Source: Candidatus Woesearchaeota archaeon (GTDB lineage: Archaea > Nanobdellota > Nanobdellia > Woesearchaeales > J091). Taken from it: 9,498 nt of DNA. The notes beneath the pieces are model-generated. The model was given only the letters and a program-made list of their open reading frames with translations, did not search any database and was not told the DNA's origin. Positions within the stretch are counted from its first letter, which is position 1. Every line of letters begins with the position of its first letter. The position numbers were made by a program, and so were the translations under genes. This document shows, piece by piece, positions 1 to 6,148 of this stretch. The stretch lies in NCBI GenBank assembly GCA_003695045.1, contig RFJB01000098.1, positions 1 through 9,498 on the forward strand, read 5' to 3'.

Positions 1-431
1 TACATCGCCTCAAGGTCGGATATTTTTTTCTCAAGAAGTTCTATCTCTTTCCGGTTCTTCTGCAGCCGTGATTCAGTTTGTTTCTGGGCGCGCTCTATGC
101 GTTCGTCCCTTGATTTTTCTATCTCATAGTACGACTCTATCTTCTCGTCTATCATGTCCAGCTTCTTCTTGAGAGCAGAGAAAGAGGACGACTGCTTTTT
201 TTCTCTCAGGAGTATTTCTTCATCAAGCTCTATGAGCTTTTCCAGTTTTTCCTCAAGCGCCTGAATTGCCGACTGAAGCTCAGGCCTGTTTGTTTCTTCT
301 GCAAGCTTTTTTACCCTCTCAAGATGCGTTTTTATCTCTTTTTTTGCGTGATTCTGCTTTTCTTTCTTTTCAAGCGCCTTCCCGGCTGAAACAAGAAATC
401 GGGAAACGATGGAGGGGCTTACAGTCGGCAT
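1..431 (-). CDS. Coiled-coil protein, C-terminus outside window
   Basis: The minus-strand frame is open from the ATG at 431-429 to the window edge, giving 143 codons with no stop, so the 3' end is missing. After a short N-terminal segment (MPTVSPSIVSRFLVSAGK) the protein is almost entirely Lys, Glu, Leu, Arg and Ile, with heptad-like spacing (LEEKLEKLIELDEEI, residues about 61-75; LQKNRKEIELLEKKISDLE, about 123-141). It therefore reads as a long cytoplasmic coiled coil with no signal peptide or membrane span. The ATG lies 9 nt after the stop of the preceding coiled-coil gene, so the two are probably co-transcribed; no strong ribosome site is visible, which suggests coupled translation. I do not recognise a named family. 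A structural or scaffold role is possible but not shown. Confidence 0.8.
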   Translation of the reverse strand, partial: MPTVSPSIVSRFLVSAGKALEKKEKQNHAKKEIKTHLERVKKLAEETNRPELQSAIQALEEKLEKLIELDEEILLREKKQSSSFSALKKKLDMIDEKIESYYEIEKSRDERIERAQKQTESRLQKNRKEIELLEKKISDLEAM

Positions 432-440
432 TTTGAATGC

Positions 441-1016
441 TCACTTCTTCAGGTGGAACAGTCCGCCTTTTTTCTTGTCAGAATCCATTCCTGCTGGCGG
501 AGGAGGCATTGCCGGAGGAGGAGGCATTGATGACGCGTCGCCTCCCGGCATTGGTCCTGGAGGCGGAGGAGTTGGAGGAGCCGAGGGCGGAGGAACTGCA
601 AAGGGGTCGCTGCCCATGTCAGAGTCCATTCCCGGCAATGGAGGTGGTGCAAACGGGTCTGGCTGCTTCTGCGGCTTTGGCTGCGGCTTTTCCTCTTCCT
701 GCTTGTTGAGAAGGTCCGCTATTGTGACTATTCCCTGGGCTATCTTCTTGTTTTGTTCTATGACCGCATCCAGCTTTTCGCTCAGCTCTTTGAGCTGTTT
801 GCCTGCGCCGCCTGTTTCTTCTTCTTTCATCTCTCTGCTTGCTTCTTTGAATATGTCCATCAGGTCTTTTATCGAGCCGGTGAGGGTTGTTATTGCAGAA
901 AGAAGGTCGTTGCTTGAAGCGTTCTCTCCCAAAGGGTTTCGCTTCAGCTTTTCTATTTCTTCCTTGAGTTCCTTCAGTTCCTTCTGGGGAAGGATTGCAT
1001 AATCATCATCCGCCAT
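441..1016 (-). CDS. Coiled-coil protein with proline-rich tail
   Basis: This 191-residue soluble protein has a charged helical half and a disordered half. Residues about 11-30, 47-66 and 74-108 look like amphipathic or coiled-coil helices. Residues 111-176 are dominated by proline with glycine, methionine and serine. Two short repeats flank that tract: DPFA at 120 and 137, and GMDSD at 129 and 176. The chain ends in a basic KKKGGLFHLKK tail. The start is well supported: AGGTGAT lies 5 nt upstream of the ATG. It resembles coiled-coil proteins I recall from DPANN archaea (a helical NDLLSAITTLTGSIKDLMDI-type segment), but I know no assigned function. Low-complexity PPPP runs suggest a binding platform for other proteins. 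It precedes another coiled-coil gene, 9 nt away, so the two products may act together. Confidence 0.85.
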   Translation of the reverse strand: MADDDYAILPQKELKELKEEIEKLKRNPLGENASSNDLLSAITTLTGSIKDLMDIFKEASREMKEEETGGAGKQLKELSEKLDAVIEQNKKIAQGIVTIADLLNKQEEEKPQPKPQKQPDPFAPPPLPGMDSDMGSDPFAVPPPSAPPTPPPPGPMPGGDASSMPPPPAMPPPPAGMDSDKKKGGLFHLKK

Positions 1017-1078
1017 GGCATATCACCTGCTTAGAGTTCCGGATTAGTATGAAAACTTACTTTTTATTCTGGGACAAG

Positions 1079-1090
1079 TGTATAAATAGT
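1079..1090. promoter_or_regulatory. Shared divergent TATA element
   Basis: The stretch TATAAATAG at 1081-1089 reads as a TATA box on plus and as CTATTTATA on minus. On plus, a start about 26 nt downstream (near 1110) leaves a leader of about 17 nt before the ATG at 1127. On minus, a start near 1058 leaves about 42 nt before the ATG at 1016. A second minus-strand A/T box near 1062-1071 (AATAAAAAG) could be used instead. Which direction is active is inference. Confidence 0.5.
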
Positions 1091-1126
1091 TTTTGGTAAA
1101 AAAACACCGACTACGGAGTGGCTACA

Positions 1127-1210
1127 ATGCAGTGCAGGTGCAAATACAAGAAGTGCCCTCCTGTAAAAAAGCAAGAAATATATTTCAAAGCATCAGAGGA
1201 TGAGTTATGA
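1127..1210 (+). CDS. Small cysteine-containing ORF upstream of rhomboid
   Basis: A 27-codon ORF begins MQCRCKYKKC and ends SEDEL. It has three cysteines in its first ten residues (C3, C5, C10), a lysine-rich middle and an acidic end. Three signals support expression. A TATA box at 1081-1088 places the transcript start near 1110. A GGAGTG ribosome site sits 6 nt before the ATG. Its TGA overlaps the rhomboid ATG in an ATGA arrangement (1207-1210), typical of translational coupling. An in-frame TAA at 1097-1099 bounds it upstream. I recognise no family. The cysteines could bind a metal, but the C-x-C-x4-C pattern is too short to assign. It could instead be a leader peptide that only tunes rhomboid translation. 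Confidence 0.5.
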   Translation: MQCRCKYKKCPPVKKQEIYFKASEDEL

Positions 1211-2055
1211 GTATAAGATCCGAATCCGAGCTTCTCTGGCAGCAGTTAAAAAAGATGCTTTACGCGTTAATAACACTGCCCTATCACCTGATTGATGTTC
1301 TCATTCACCCTTCAAAGATGGCTGACAAGGTCGGAGCGGTGCATGAGTGGTTTAAAGAGTTCTTCAGATGGTTTTTTGAGAGCAGGGCAACTGCAACGAT
1401 TATTCTTCTCAATGTTGCGGCATTCGCAGTTTCCATGACGATGTTCTCTGAACAGCAGTGGGAACGCTACATTCTTTACCCTGAAAGCGTGTTTAACGGC
1501 GGTCTTGTCTCCCTGGTAACATCAGCATTTCTTCATGCTGACGTCTGGCACCTTCTGGGAAACATGCTTGCGCTCCTGATTATGGGCAGAATTGTGGAAA
1601 AAGAGGTTGGAACGCTGGGGTTTCTAATAATCTATTTCGGAGCCATGGTAATAAGCGGAATCGGCTCCTCACTTTTTTACATCTTCGTAGCCAACACCAA
1701 CATCGGCTCTATCGGAGCAAGCGGGGCAATAGCCGGAGTGACTTCTGCCGCAATACTGATTCAGCCGTTCTACCTGACTTATTTGGTGGCGGGCATTCCG
1801 CTGCCTGTTTCGGTTGTCGGGCTTGCGTTCATAACGCAGGATGTTCTTGCTGTTCTGAATCCTTTGCCGGGAGACAACATAGGCCACATAGCGCATCTTG
1901 CTGGCTACACCGCCACATTCCTTCTTGTGTTCTTCGTTGCGCAGGACAAGAGAAAACTCTTCAAGGGGCTGATTGTGAATGTTGCAATAGTGCTTCTGGC
2001 GCTCGCTGCATTCCAGCTCAAGCTGGTTTCTCTCGGAACCGGAATGATTCCATAA
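1207..2055 (+). CDS. Rhomboid-family intramembrane serine protease
   Basis: Rhomboids cut transmembrane segments inside the membrane with a Ser-His dyad. The 282-residue product has the diagnostic pieces in order: FLHADVWHLLGN (H110, H115, N119, the oxyanion-side His/Asn), GASG at 170-173 with catalytic S172, and GHIAHLAG at 226-233 with catalytic H230. Hydrophobic spans lie near 62-79, 101-128, 137-161, 171-187, 192-214, 226-245 and 254-272, so a seventh helix after the six-helix core is likely. The first 60 residues are amphipathic and probably cytoplasmic, with no zinc finger. The ATG overlaps the stop of a 27-codon ORF, and GAGGATGA just upstream can serve as ribosome site. It converges with the thermosome gene, 20 nt away. 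Substrates are unknown; the membrane-anchored surface proteins in this window are conceivable ones (inference). Confidence 0.92.
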   Translation: MSIRSESELLWQQLKKMLYALITLPYHLIDVLIHPSKMADKVGAVHEWFKEFFRWFFESRATATIILLNVAAFAVSMTMFSEQQWERYILYPESVFNGGLVSLVTSAFLHADVWHLLGNMLALLIMGRIVEKEVGTLGFLIIYFGAMVISGIGSSLFYIFVANTNIGSIGASGAIAGVTSAAILIQPFYLTYLVAGIPLPVSVVGLAFITQDVLAVLNPLPGDNIGHIAHLAGYTATFLLVFFVAQDKRKLFKGLIVNVAIVLLALAAFQLKLVSLGTGMIP

Positions 2056-2075
2056 GGAAACAAAAAAGAAAAAGA
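2056..2075 (-). terminator. T-rich terminator of thermosome gene
   Basis: Read on minus, the 20 bases after the thermosome TAA are TCTTTTTCTTTTTTGTTTCC. An oligo-T tract without a hairpin is the usual archaeal terminator. It fills the entire gap to the convergent rhomboid gene. Confidence 0.65.
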
Positions 2076-3710
2076 TTACATCATGCCTCCCATGTCCTGG
2101 CCGGGAGGATTTGAGTTGCTGTTTTCAGACGAGCTGCTTGCTGCTATTACGTCGTCAATGCGCAGTATCATCGTCGCCACTTCTGTTGCCGAGGACACTG
2201 CCTGCGTTTTTATCTGCAGCGGCTCCAGGACGCCGTTCTTCCAGGCATCCATCACTTTTCCTGTGAAGACATTAAGGCCCGCCCACAGCTGGCCCTTGTT
2301 GTGCGCGGCTTTAAGGTCGGTAAGCACATCTATCGGGTCCAGCCCCGCGTTCTCCGCCAGCGTCCTTGGTATTATCTCCATCGCCTGGGCAAATGCCTGC
2401 ACTGCAAGCTGCTCCCTTCCTGAGAGTTTCCTGGCAAACTTTGAGAGTTCCAGCGAGAGTTCAAGTTCGCAGGAGCCGGCTCCTGCAACAACCTTGCCGC
2501 AGGAAATTGCGGAGGCAATGTCTCCCACTGCGTCTTCGATTGCCCTCTTGACTTCATCAACGACATGCTCTGTGCCTCCCCTGATGAGCATGGTTACTGC
2601 CTTCGCTTTCTTGCAGTCCTTGACATAGACCATGTCTTCATCTCCGACCTTGACTTCTTCTACTGCGCCTGCTGTTCCGAGGTCTGCTCCAGTCAGGTCG
2701 TCAAGGTTCGTGACTATCTTTGCCCCTGTTGCCTTGGCAAGCTTCTCCATGTCCGACTTTTTCACTCTTCGCACTGCAAAGATTCCCTTCTTTGCGAGGA
2801 AGTGCTGCGCCATGTCGTCGATTCCTTTCTGGCAGAGAACGACATTGGCTCCGGTGATTGCTATTTTTTCAACCATGTCGCGAAGCATGTTCTCTTCCAT
2901 GTCAAGGAATGCCTGCAGTTTTTCAGGGTCTGTGATGCTTATCTTGGCGTCTGTTTCAGTATTCCTTATCTCGAGGGGAGAGTCAATAAGCGCTATCTTC
3001 GCATTTTGGACTACTTTGGGCATGCCCGGATGAACGCGTTCCTTGTCAAGGATTATTCCCTCCACAAGCTCCGAGTCGTCAACGCTGCCCCCCACTTTCT
3101 TCTCTATCTTTATGTCATCCTGGTCAAGGACATACTTTCCGTCTCGCTCCTCAATGACGCTTCTAACTGCTTTTACGGTAAGCTCTGCAAGCTTTTCCTT
3201 GGCTGACTCCGCGCCCTTGCCAGTCATTGCGGTTATAGCTATTCTTTTGAGTGTGTTGGTATCTTTTAGCGTGACATCCTTTGCCATCTTGTTGAGAATC
3301 TCTTCGGCTTTCTCAGAGGCAATCCTGTAGCCCTTTGCAATCACAGTCGGGTGAATGTTCTGCTCGAGAAGCTCTTCGGCCTGCTTCAGAAGTTCGCCTG
3401 CGAGAACGACAGCAGTGGTTGTTCCGTCGCCAACCTCGCTTTCCTGCGTCTTCGCGACCTCAACTATCATCTTTGCTGCCGGATGTTCAATGCTCATCTC
3501 GTCAAGGATTGTGACGCCGTCATTGGTTATGATAACATCCCCAAGGCTGTCCACAAGCATCTTGTCCATGCCTTTGGGTCCGAGCGTGGTCCTGACAGTT
3601 TCTGCGACTATCTTTGCTGCCTGAATGTTGGTTCGCTGAGCATTCTTGCCGTAGTTCCTCTGGGTTCCTTCTGAAAGGATGAAAATCGGTTGAACTGGCT
3701 GGTTTGTCAT
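2076..3710 (-). CDS. ths: Thermosome subunit (group II chaperonin)
   Basis: This ATP-driven folding chaperone forms a closed double ring in the cytoplasm. The 544-residue protein is full length and shows the family signatures: [10 protein letters not shown] (42-51), [15 protein letters not shown] (57-71), the ATP loop GDGTTTA (94-100), a catalytic Asp in IEDAV (D393), [10 protein letters not shown] (454-463) and a C-terminal GGMM tail after a Ser/Asn-rich linker. The start chosen is the ATG at 3710. It has GGGGGTG 6 nt upstream and gives the usual N-terminus leading to ILSEGTQR. A longer ORF back to 3773 is unlikely because the predicted transcript start is near 3770. The nucleotide-site glycine run, normally GGG, reads GAG here (410-412), followed by S-C-E. 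It is the only chaperonin in view and forms its own transcription unit. Confidence 0.97.
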   Translation of the reverse strand: MTNQPVQPIFILSEGTQRNYGKNAQRTNIQAAKIVAETVRTTLGPKGMDKMLVDSLGDVIITNDGVTILDEMSIEHPAAKMIVEVAKTQESEVGDGTTTAVVLAGELLKQAEELLEQNIHPTVIAKGYRIASEKAEEILNKMAKDVTLKDTNTLKRIAITAMTGKGAESAKEKLAELTVKAVRSVIEERDGKYVLDQDDIKIEKKVGGSVDDSELVEGIILDKERVHPGMPKVVQNAKIALIDSPLEIRNTETDAKISITDPEKLQAFLDMEENMLRDMVEKIAITGANVVLCQKGIDDMAQHFLAKKGIFAVRRVKKSDMEKLAKATGAKIVTNLDDLTGADLGTAGAVEEVKVGDEDMVYVKDCKKAKAVTMLIRGGTEHVVDEVKRAIEDAVGDIASAISCGKVVAGAGSCELELSLELSKFARKLSGREQLAVQAFAQAMEIIPRTLAENAGLDPIDVLTDLKAAHNKGQLWAGLNVFTGKVMDAWKNGVLEPLQIKTQAVSSATEVATMILRIDDVIAASSSSENSNSNPPGQDMGGMM

Positions 3711-3742
3711 GTTAACACCCCCTGTCTCGCTGATAACTGCCT

Positions 3743-3754
3743 GAATAAGTATTC
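3743..3754. repeat. Short inverted repeat in thermosome leader
   Basis: GAATA-AG-TATTC is an inverted repeat with 5-bp arms and a 2-bp spacer. It lies about 16-27 nt downstream of the predicted thermosome transcript start and upstream of the ribosome site. That position suits a repressor that blocks early elongation or initiation, but arms this short can occur by chance. Confidence 0.3.
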
Positions 3755-3792
3755 TGACGCCATTCAGCGGCAAACTCGCAATCCGAGAGTGC

Positions 3793-3806
3793 TATTTAAA
3801 GATTTC
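3793..3806 (-). promoter_or_regulatory. Thermosome BRE/TATA promoter
   Basis: On minus the sequence reads GAAATC then TTTAAATA, a good BRE plus TATA pair. The box centre near 3797 predicts transcription from about 3770, leaving a leader of about 60 nt before the ATG at 3710. The same GAAATCTTTA core occurs in the promoter at 6058-6072. Confidence 0.7.
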
Positions 3807-3867
3807 GGACTCCGGACACCACAAACAAGAGGGCAGAAGAGAGCAGAAGAAAAGAGTGCGGCTTCTT

Positions 3868-5133
3868 TCAGGGATACAAATGCACATTGTATGTCGAGAT
3901 TACTGACGGCGTCACGAAGATTGTGCGGAGAGGCAGTCCCGATTTGGGAATTATCGTTATTCTCACTTCTTCATCTTCGCCTATGTTTCTCGGCGCCTCA
4001 AAGTAGAGCCGGACCACATCTCCTGTCTGTATGTTGCCGTTGACCCAGTTGCTCGACTTTTCCAGGTATTCTGCAACAAAGTAGCCCTTGTTGAGCTGCT
4101 GGGGAGTTACTCTGAATGTGACGCTCTCGTCTATTGCGGAGGCGTATGTTGTGGTGCCGCTTATAAGAAGGGTTCCGTATGTTGTGCCCCCATAGGTTAT
4201 TGATGTGTCTACGGATATTGCTCCCGGAGTGCGAAGGTCTGTTCCAAGCGAAACCGGAACTTCCCCGACAGAACTGAGAATGAATATTGCGTGGGTGTTG
4301 TTGACAACAACATAGTCGTCGGAGGAGTCATCATCAAGGTCCTCGTTGAGTTTTGTTTTGTTCAGGAAGACAACAAGCTGCCCTGCGTTGAGCGTCCACG
4401 CAGAGGAGGTTGTTCCGCGGGTGTTTATGTATGCACTGTAGGTTCCTATCTGCGTTCCATCGTTACCAAGTGTGTCGGGAGCGGCAGAAATGTCCGCAAT
4501 GCTCCCGTTAGGATAGTAAAGCGGAACATAAATCTTGGAGGAAGGATCCGAGGACATGTTAAAGGCAAGGTACTTTCCGTCATAGATGCTGGGGCAGAAC
4601 CCTGCTCCGTCGCGGCAGACAATAACCATGTCTGATTTGTTGTGGTCCCCGTCTATGTCAAAGTTGAGGTCGTACCATGCGTTCCAGCTTACAGGAGCAG
4701 CATTTGTCGTGTTAAAATCTCTTATTTCGCCTATCTCCTGCGCAACCCAGGTATTGTAGCCCGTGTTTCCCTTTTCAAGGGACGCATCAGCCCCCCTGTA
4801 GTTGAGGGTGGCTGTGGAGTTGTAAGTGCTCATTGAGAGTATGAGCTGGGATAACTTTATGGGGTCCGAGCCCGGAGCAAGCTTAACAATCTCTTTGAAG
4901 TCCCTTACTGAGCGCTTTGTTCCGTCAGTTGCGGAGATGTCCACCACTTTCAGGGCGGTGGATATCTGCGCCTTCGCCTGGGCTCCCGTATCAATGCTTC
5001 TCTGCTGAAGGCCTCCTGTTGTTTGTATGAGAACTCCTGCTGCGACTGCTGCGACAATCAGCATGGATATGAATATGATAAGCGTTCCAACTCCCATTTC
5101 CCCCCTTCGGTCAATGACCGGCAGAATGCTCAT
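3868..5133 (-). CDS. arlB: Archaellin (archaeal flagellin), long form
   Basis: This is the filament protein of the archaellum. From the ATG at 5133 the 421-residue precursor has a leader of 11 residues ending RRG, then EMGVGTLIIFISMLIVAAVA, the class III signal and assembly helix cut by the prepilin-like peptidase FlaK/PibD. The chain ends with the archaellin C-terminus (ITIIPKSGLPLRTIFVTP, then LYP). The central domain is long for the family. It contains several N-x-S/T sequons, an acidic loop FDIDGDHNKSD (about 158-168) that looks calcium-binding, two cysteines (173 and 180) and an acidic run DLDDDSSDD (265-273). A TTG at 5151 or GTG codons at 5142-5137 could start it slightly earlier. No other archaellum genes are adjacent. 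A pilin of similar architecture is the main alternative. Confidence 0.93.
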   Translation of the reverse strand: MSILPVIDRRGEMGVGTLIIFISMLIVAAVAAGVLIQTTGGLQQRSIDTGAQAKAQISTALKVVDISATDGTKRSVRDFKEIVKLAPGSDPIKLSQLILSMSTYNSTATLNYRGADASLEKGNTGYNTWVAQEIGEIRDFNTTNAAPVSWNAWYDLNFDIDGDHNKSDMVIVCRDGAGFCPSIYDGKYLAFNMSSDPSSKIYVPLYYPNGSIADISAAPDTLGNDGTQIGTYSAYINTRGTTSSAWTLNAGQLVVFLNKTKLNEDLDDDSSDDYVVVNNTHAIFILSSVGEVPVSLGTDLRTPGAISVDTSITYGGTTYGTLLISGTTTYASAIDESVTFRVTPQQLNKGYFVAEYLEKSSNWVNGNIQTGDVVRLYFEAPRNIGEDEEVRITIIPKSGLPLRTIFVTPSVISTYNVHLYP

Positions 5134-5187
5134 GCGCACCACAGTCAACAATCACTTTACAAAGTATACCTGAATTGAGAATAGGAG

Positions 5188-5201
5188 TTTATAAATTTTT
5201 C
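5188..5201 (-). promoter_or_regulatory. Archaellin TATA promoter
   Basis: TTTATAAA at 5188-5195, preceded on minus by GAAAAA, is a strong TATA box. It predicts a start near 5166 and a leader of about 32 nt to the ATG at 5133. An 18-bp palindrome directly abuts and partly forms its BRE. Confidence 0.65.
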
Positions 5202-5213
5202 TCCGGAGAAAAA
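5196..5213. repeat. 18-bp perfect palindrome at archaellin promoter
   Basis: TTTTTCTCCGGAGAAAAA is identical to its reverse complement. It ends exactly where the archaellin TATA box begins, so a protein bound here would contact or block the TFB/TBP site. As RNA it would have no loop, and no T-run follows that fits termination, so an operator is more likely than a terminator. Its regulator is unknown. Confidence 0.6.
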
Positions 5214-5240
5214 GGTCTTGAACGAAAAAGCAAGAAAAGA

Positions 5241-5270
5241 GAAATAAAAAAGAACCAGCAGTGCTGGTTC
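5241..5270 (-). terminator. Hairpin-T6 terminator of secreted-protein gene
   Basis: On minus, GAACCAGCACTGCTGGTTC forms an 8-bp stem with a 3-nt loop and is followed at once by TTTTTTATTTC. It begins 9 nt after the TAA of the gene ending at 5280. This separates that gene from the archaellin gene. Hairpin plus U-run is bacterial in style but does occur in archaea. Confidence 0.8.
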
Positions 5271-5279
5271 AATCTTGTT

Positions 5280-5957
5280 TTAGCTCAACTGCGCATACAC
5301 ATAGTAGGACGCAACAGCCGCGCCGTTTGTGGGCAGCAATATTTCAAAGTCGTATGTTCCGCCGTCATAACCGGTTCCCGACTGGTTTATTATTGCGGTG
5401 TACACGCCCTGGGTGTTTCCGGTGTCCCAGAGGAACAATGCCTTGAAGTCGTCTATGTTGACTCCGGGCGTCGGACTGTTTATCGCGTTGCCTCCCACAC
5501 TAAACGAAGCGTGCGTTATGTCAACGTAGGTTGAGGTAAGGTTTTCAATGGAGAACGCATTGTCCGCCATTCCGTTTGTATTCTGCTCGGTAAGCACGTT
5601 TCCTGAGACGGAATCGACAACGTTGCCCCAGTTGTTTATTGCGCTCCTCGCGAAGAAGAGCTGACCGGTCGGATTGTTGTTCGGCCATGAATAGAACGTG
5701 TTGGTTCCGTCACTTAATTCTATTGAAACGGTTGCTGTACCGAAGAGACCTTGCCAGAACTGCGTTTCAGTTGTGTCTGCAACTGTGAGTTGCGTCACGT
5801 TTCCTGCCTCTGCATTCACGGTTCCCGTTGTTTCGATTCCTCTGGAACCGATTATTGTTGTGGTCCCTTCAGAATCAGTTACGTTGCCAGGGACAGCCAG
5901 AGCTGCTCCTGCCAGCGCGATTGCCATAACGGCAAGCACGATAAAGGACTTTTTCAT
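5280..5957 (-). CDS. Secreted protein of unknown function
   Basis: The product is 225 residues with a clear Sec signal peptide: MKK, a hydrophobic core, then likely cleavage in ALA|VPG after residue 21. The mature part is rich in Asn, Thr, Ser and Gly, with several N-x-S/T sequons. It has no second membrane span, so it should be released or held in the cell envelope. A WQGLFG motif at 68-73, followed by a beta-like segment, is the most recognisable part. I recall comparable secreted proteins in DPANN archaea but cannot name a family. The start at 5957 is strong: GAGGTGAT lies 6 nt before the ATG; the longer ORF to 5990 lacks this. A strong promoter, a leader of about 80 nt and a clean terminator suggest a well-expressed single gene. 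It sits between the archaellin gene and a small membrane protein. Confidence 0.88.
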   Translation of the reverse strand: MKKSFIVLAVMAIALAGAALAVPGNVTDSEGTTTIIGSRGIETTGTVNAEAGNVTQLTVADTTETQFWQGLFGTATVSIELSDGTNTFYSWPNNNPTGQLFFARSAINNWGNVVDSVSGNVLTEQNTNGMADNAFSIENLTSTYVDITHASFSVGGNAINSPTPGVNIDDFKALFLWDTGNTQGVYTAIINQSGTGYDGGTYDFEILLPTNGAAVASYYVYAQLS

Positions 5958-5999
5958 TCTCAAATCACCTCTTCCCTTCAAAACAGACATGACTCAATT

Positions 6000-6022
6000 A
6001 GCATCCTAAGAGCCAAGATGCT
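6000..6022 (-). promoter_or_regulatory. 5' leader hairpin of secreted-protein gene
   Basis: AGCATC (6000-6005) and GATGCT (6017-6022) are exact inverted complements around an 11-nt loop. They lie inside the predicted leader, between the transcript start near 6036 and the ribosome site near 5965-5972. It could stabilise the mRNA or regulate it; six base pairs is modest evidence. Confidence 0.35.
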
Positions 6023-6057
6023 GATAACACATAACCAGAATACAAATAAGTATACTG

Positions 6058-6072
6058 ATATATAAAGATTTC
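6058..6072 (-). promoter_or_regulatory. Secreted-protein BRE/TATA promoter
   Basis: On minus, GAAATC is followed by TTTATATAT, a near-ideal BRE/TATA pair. The predicted start near 6036 gives a leader of about 79 nt. It shares GAAATCTTTA with the thermosome promoter, which suggests strong basal expression of both. Confidence 0.7.
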
Positions 6073-6115
6073 TAAAAAAACAGCAAGAAACCGGAAACAC
6101 CACTAAAGAGTAAAG

Positions 6116-6123
6116 AATTTAAA
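6116..6123 (+). promoter_or_regulatory. Possible TATA box for small membrane protein
   Basis: AATTTAAA lies about 26-30 nt upstream of the ATG at 6149, so transcription would begin near 6146 and the mRNA would be almost leaderless. The box is weaker than the others in this window. The A/T stretch at 6057-6066 could also work on plus, with a longer leader. Confidence 0.4.
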
Positions 6124-6131
6124 GGTGTGTT

Positions 6132-6147
6132 TCATTCCACGGAATGA
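6132..6147. repeat. Inverted repeat at start of small membrane gene
   Basis: TCATTCC-AC-GGAATGA has perfect 7-bp arms around two bases and ends one base before the ATG at 6149. On DNA it would overlap the transcript start, a typical repressor site. If the transcript begins further upstream, it would instead fold over the only weak ribosome site, GGAATGAG. Confidence 0.5.
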
Positions 6148-6148
6148 G

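Noticed and set aside
409..1002. Plus-strand glycine-rich ORFs over the proline-rich gene
   Set aside because: They are antisense shadows of the Pro-rich codons (CCN read as GGN). The minus frame has a ribosome site, a promoter and coherent composition.
1193..1207. EDEL ending of the 27-codon ORF as a retention signal
   Set aside because: KDEL-type retention is eukaryotic. The acidic end is most simply chance or set by the overlapping ribosome site.
2083..3674. Several plus-strand ORFs antisense to the thermosome
   Set aside because: They have no promoters or ribosome sites, and the minus-strand thermosome is unequivocal.
3711..3773. N-terminal extension of the thermosome to 3773
   Set aside because: The extra 21 residues fall at or before the predicted transcript start, and a good ribosome site with a family-typical N-terminus supports 3710.
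3806..3814. CGGA-C-TCCG inverted repeat upstream of the thermosome BRE
   Set aside because: Four-bp arms are too short to separate from chance.
5161..6056. GTATACTT repeated near two minus promoters (about 5162-5169 and 6048-6055)
   Set aside because: The 8-mer lies at different distances from the two TATA boxes and resembles alternative A/T promoter sequence, so it is probably chance.
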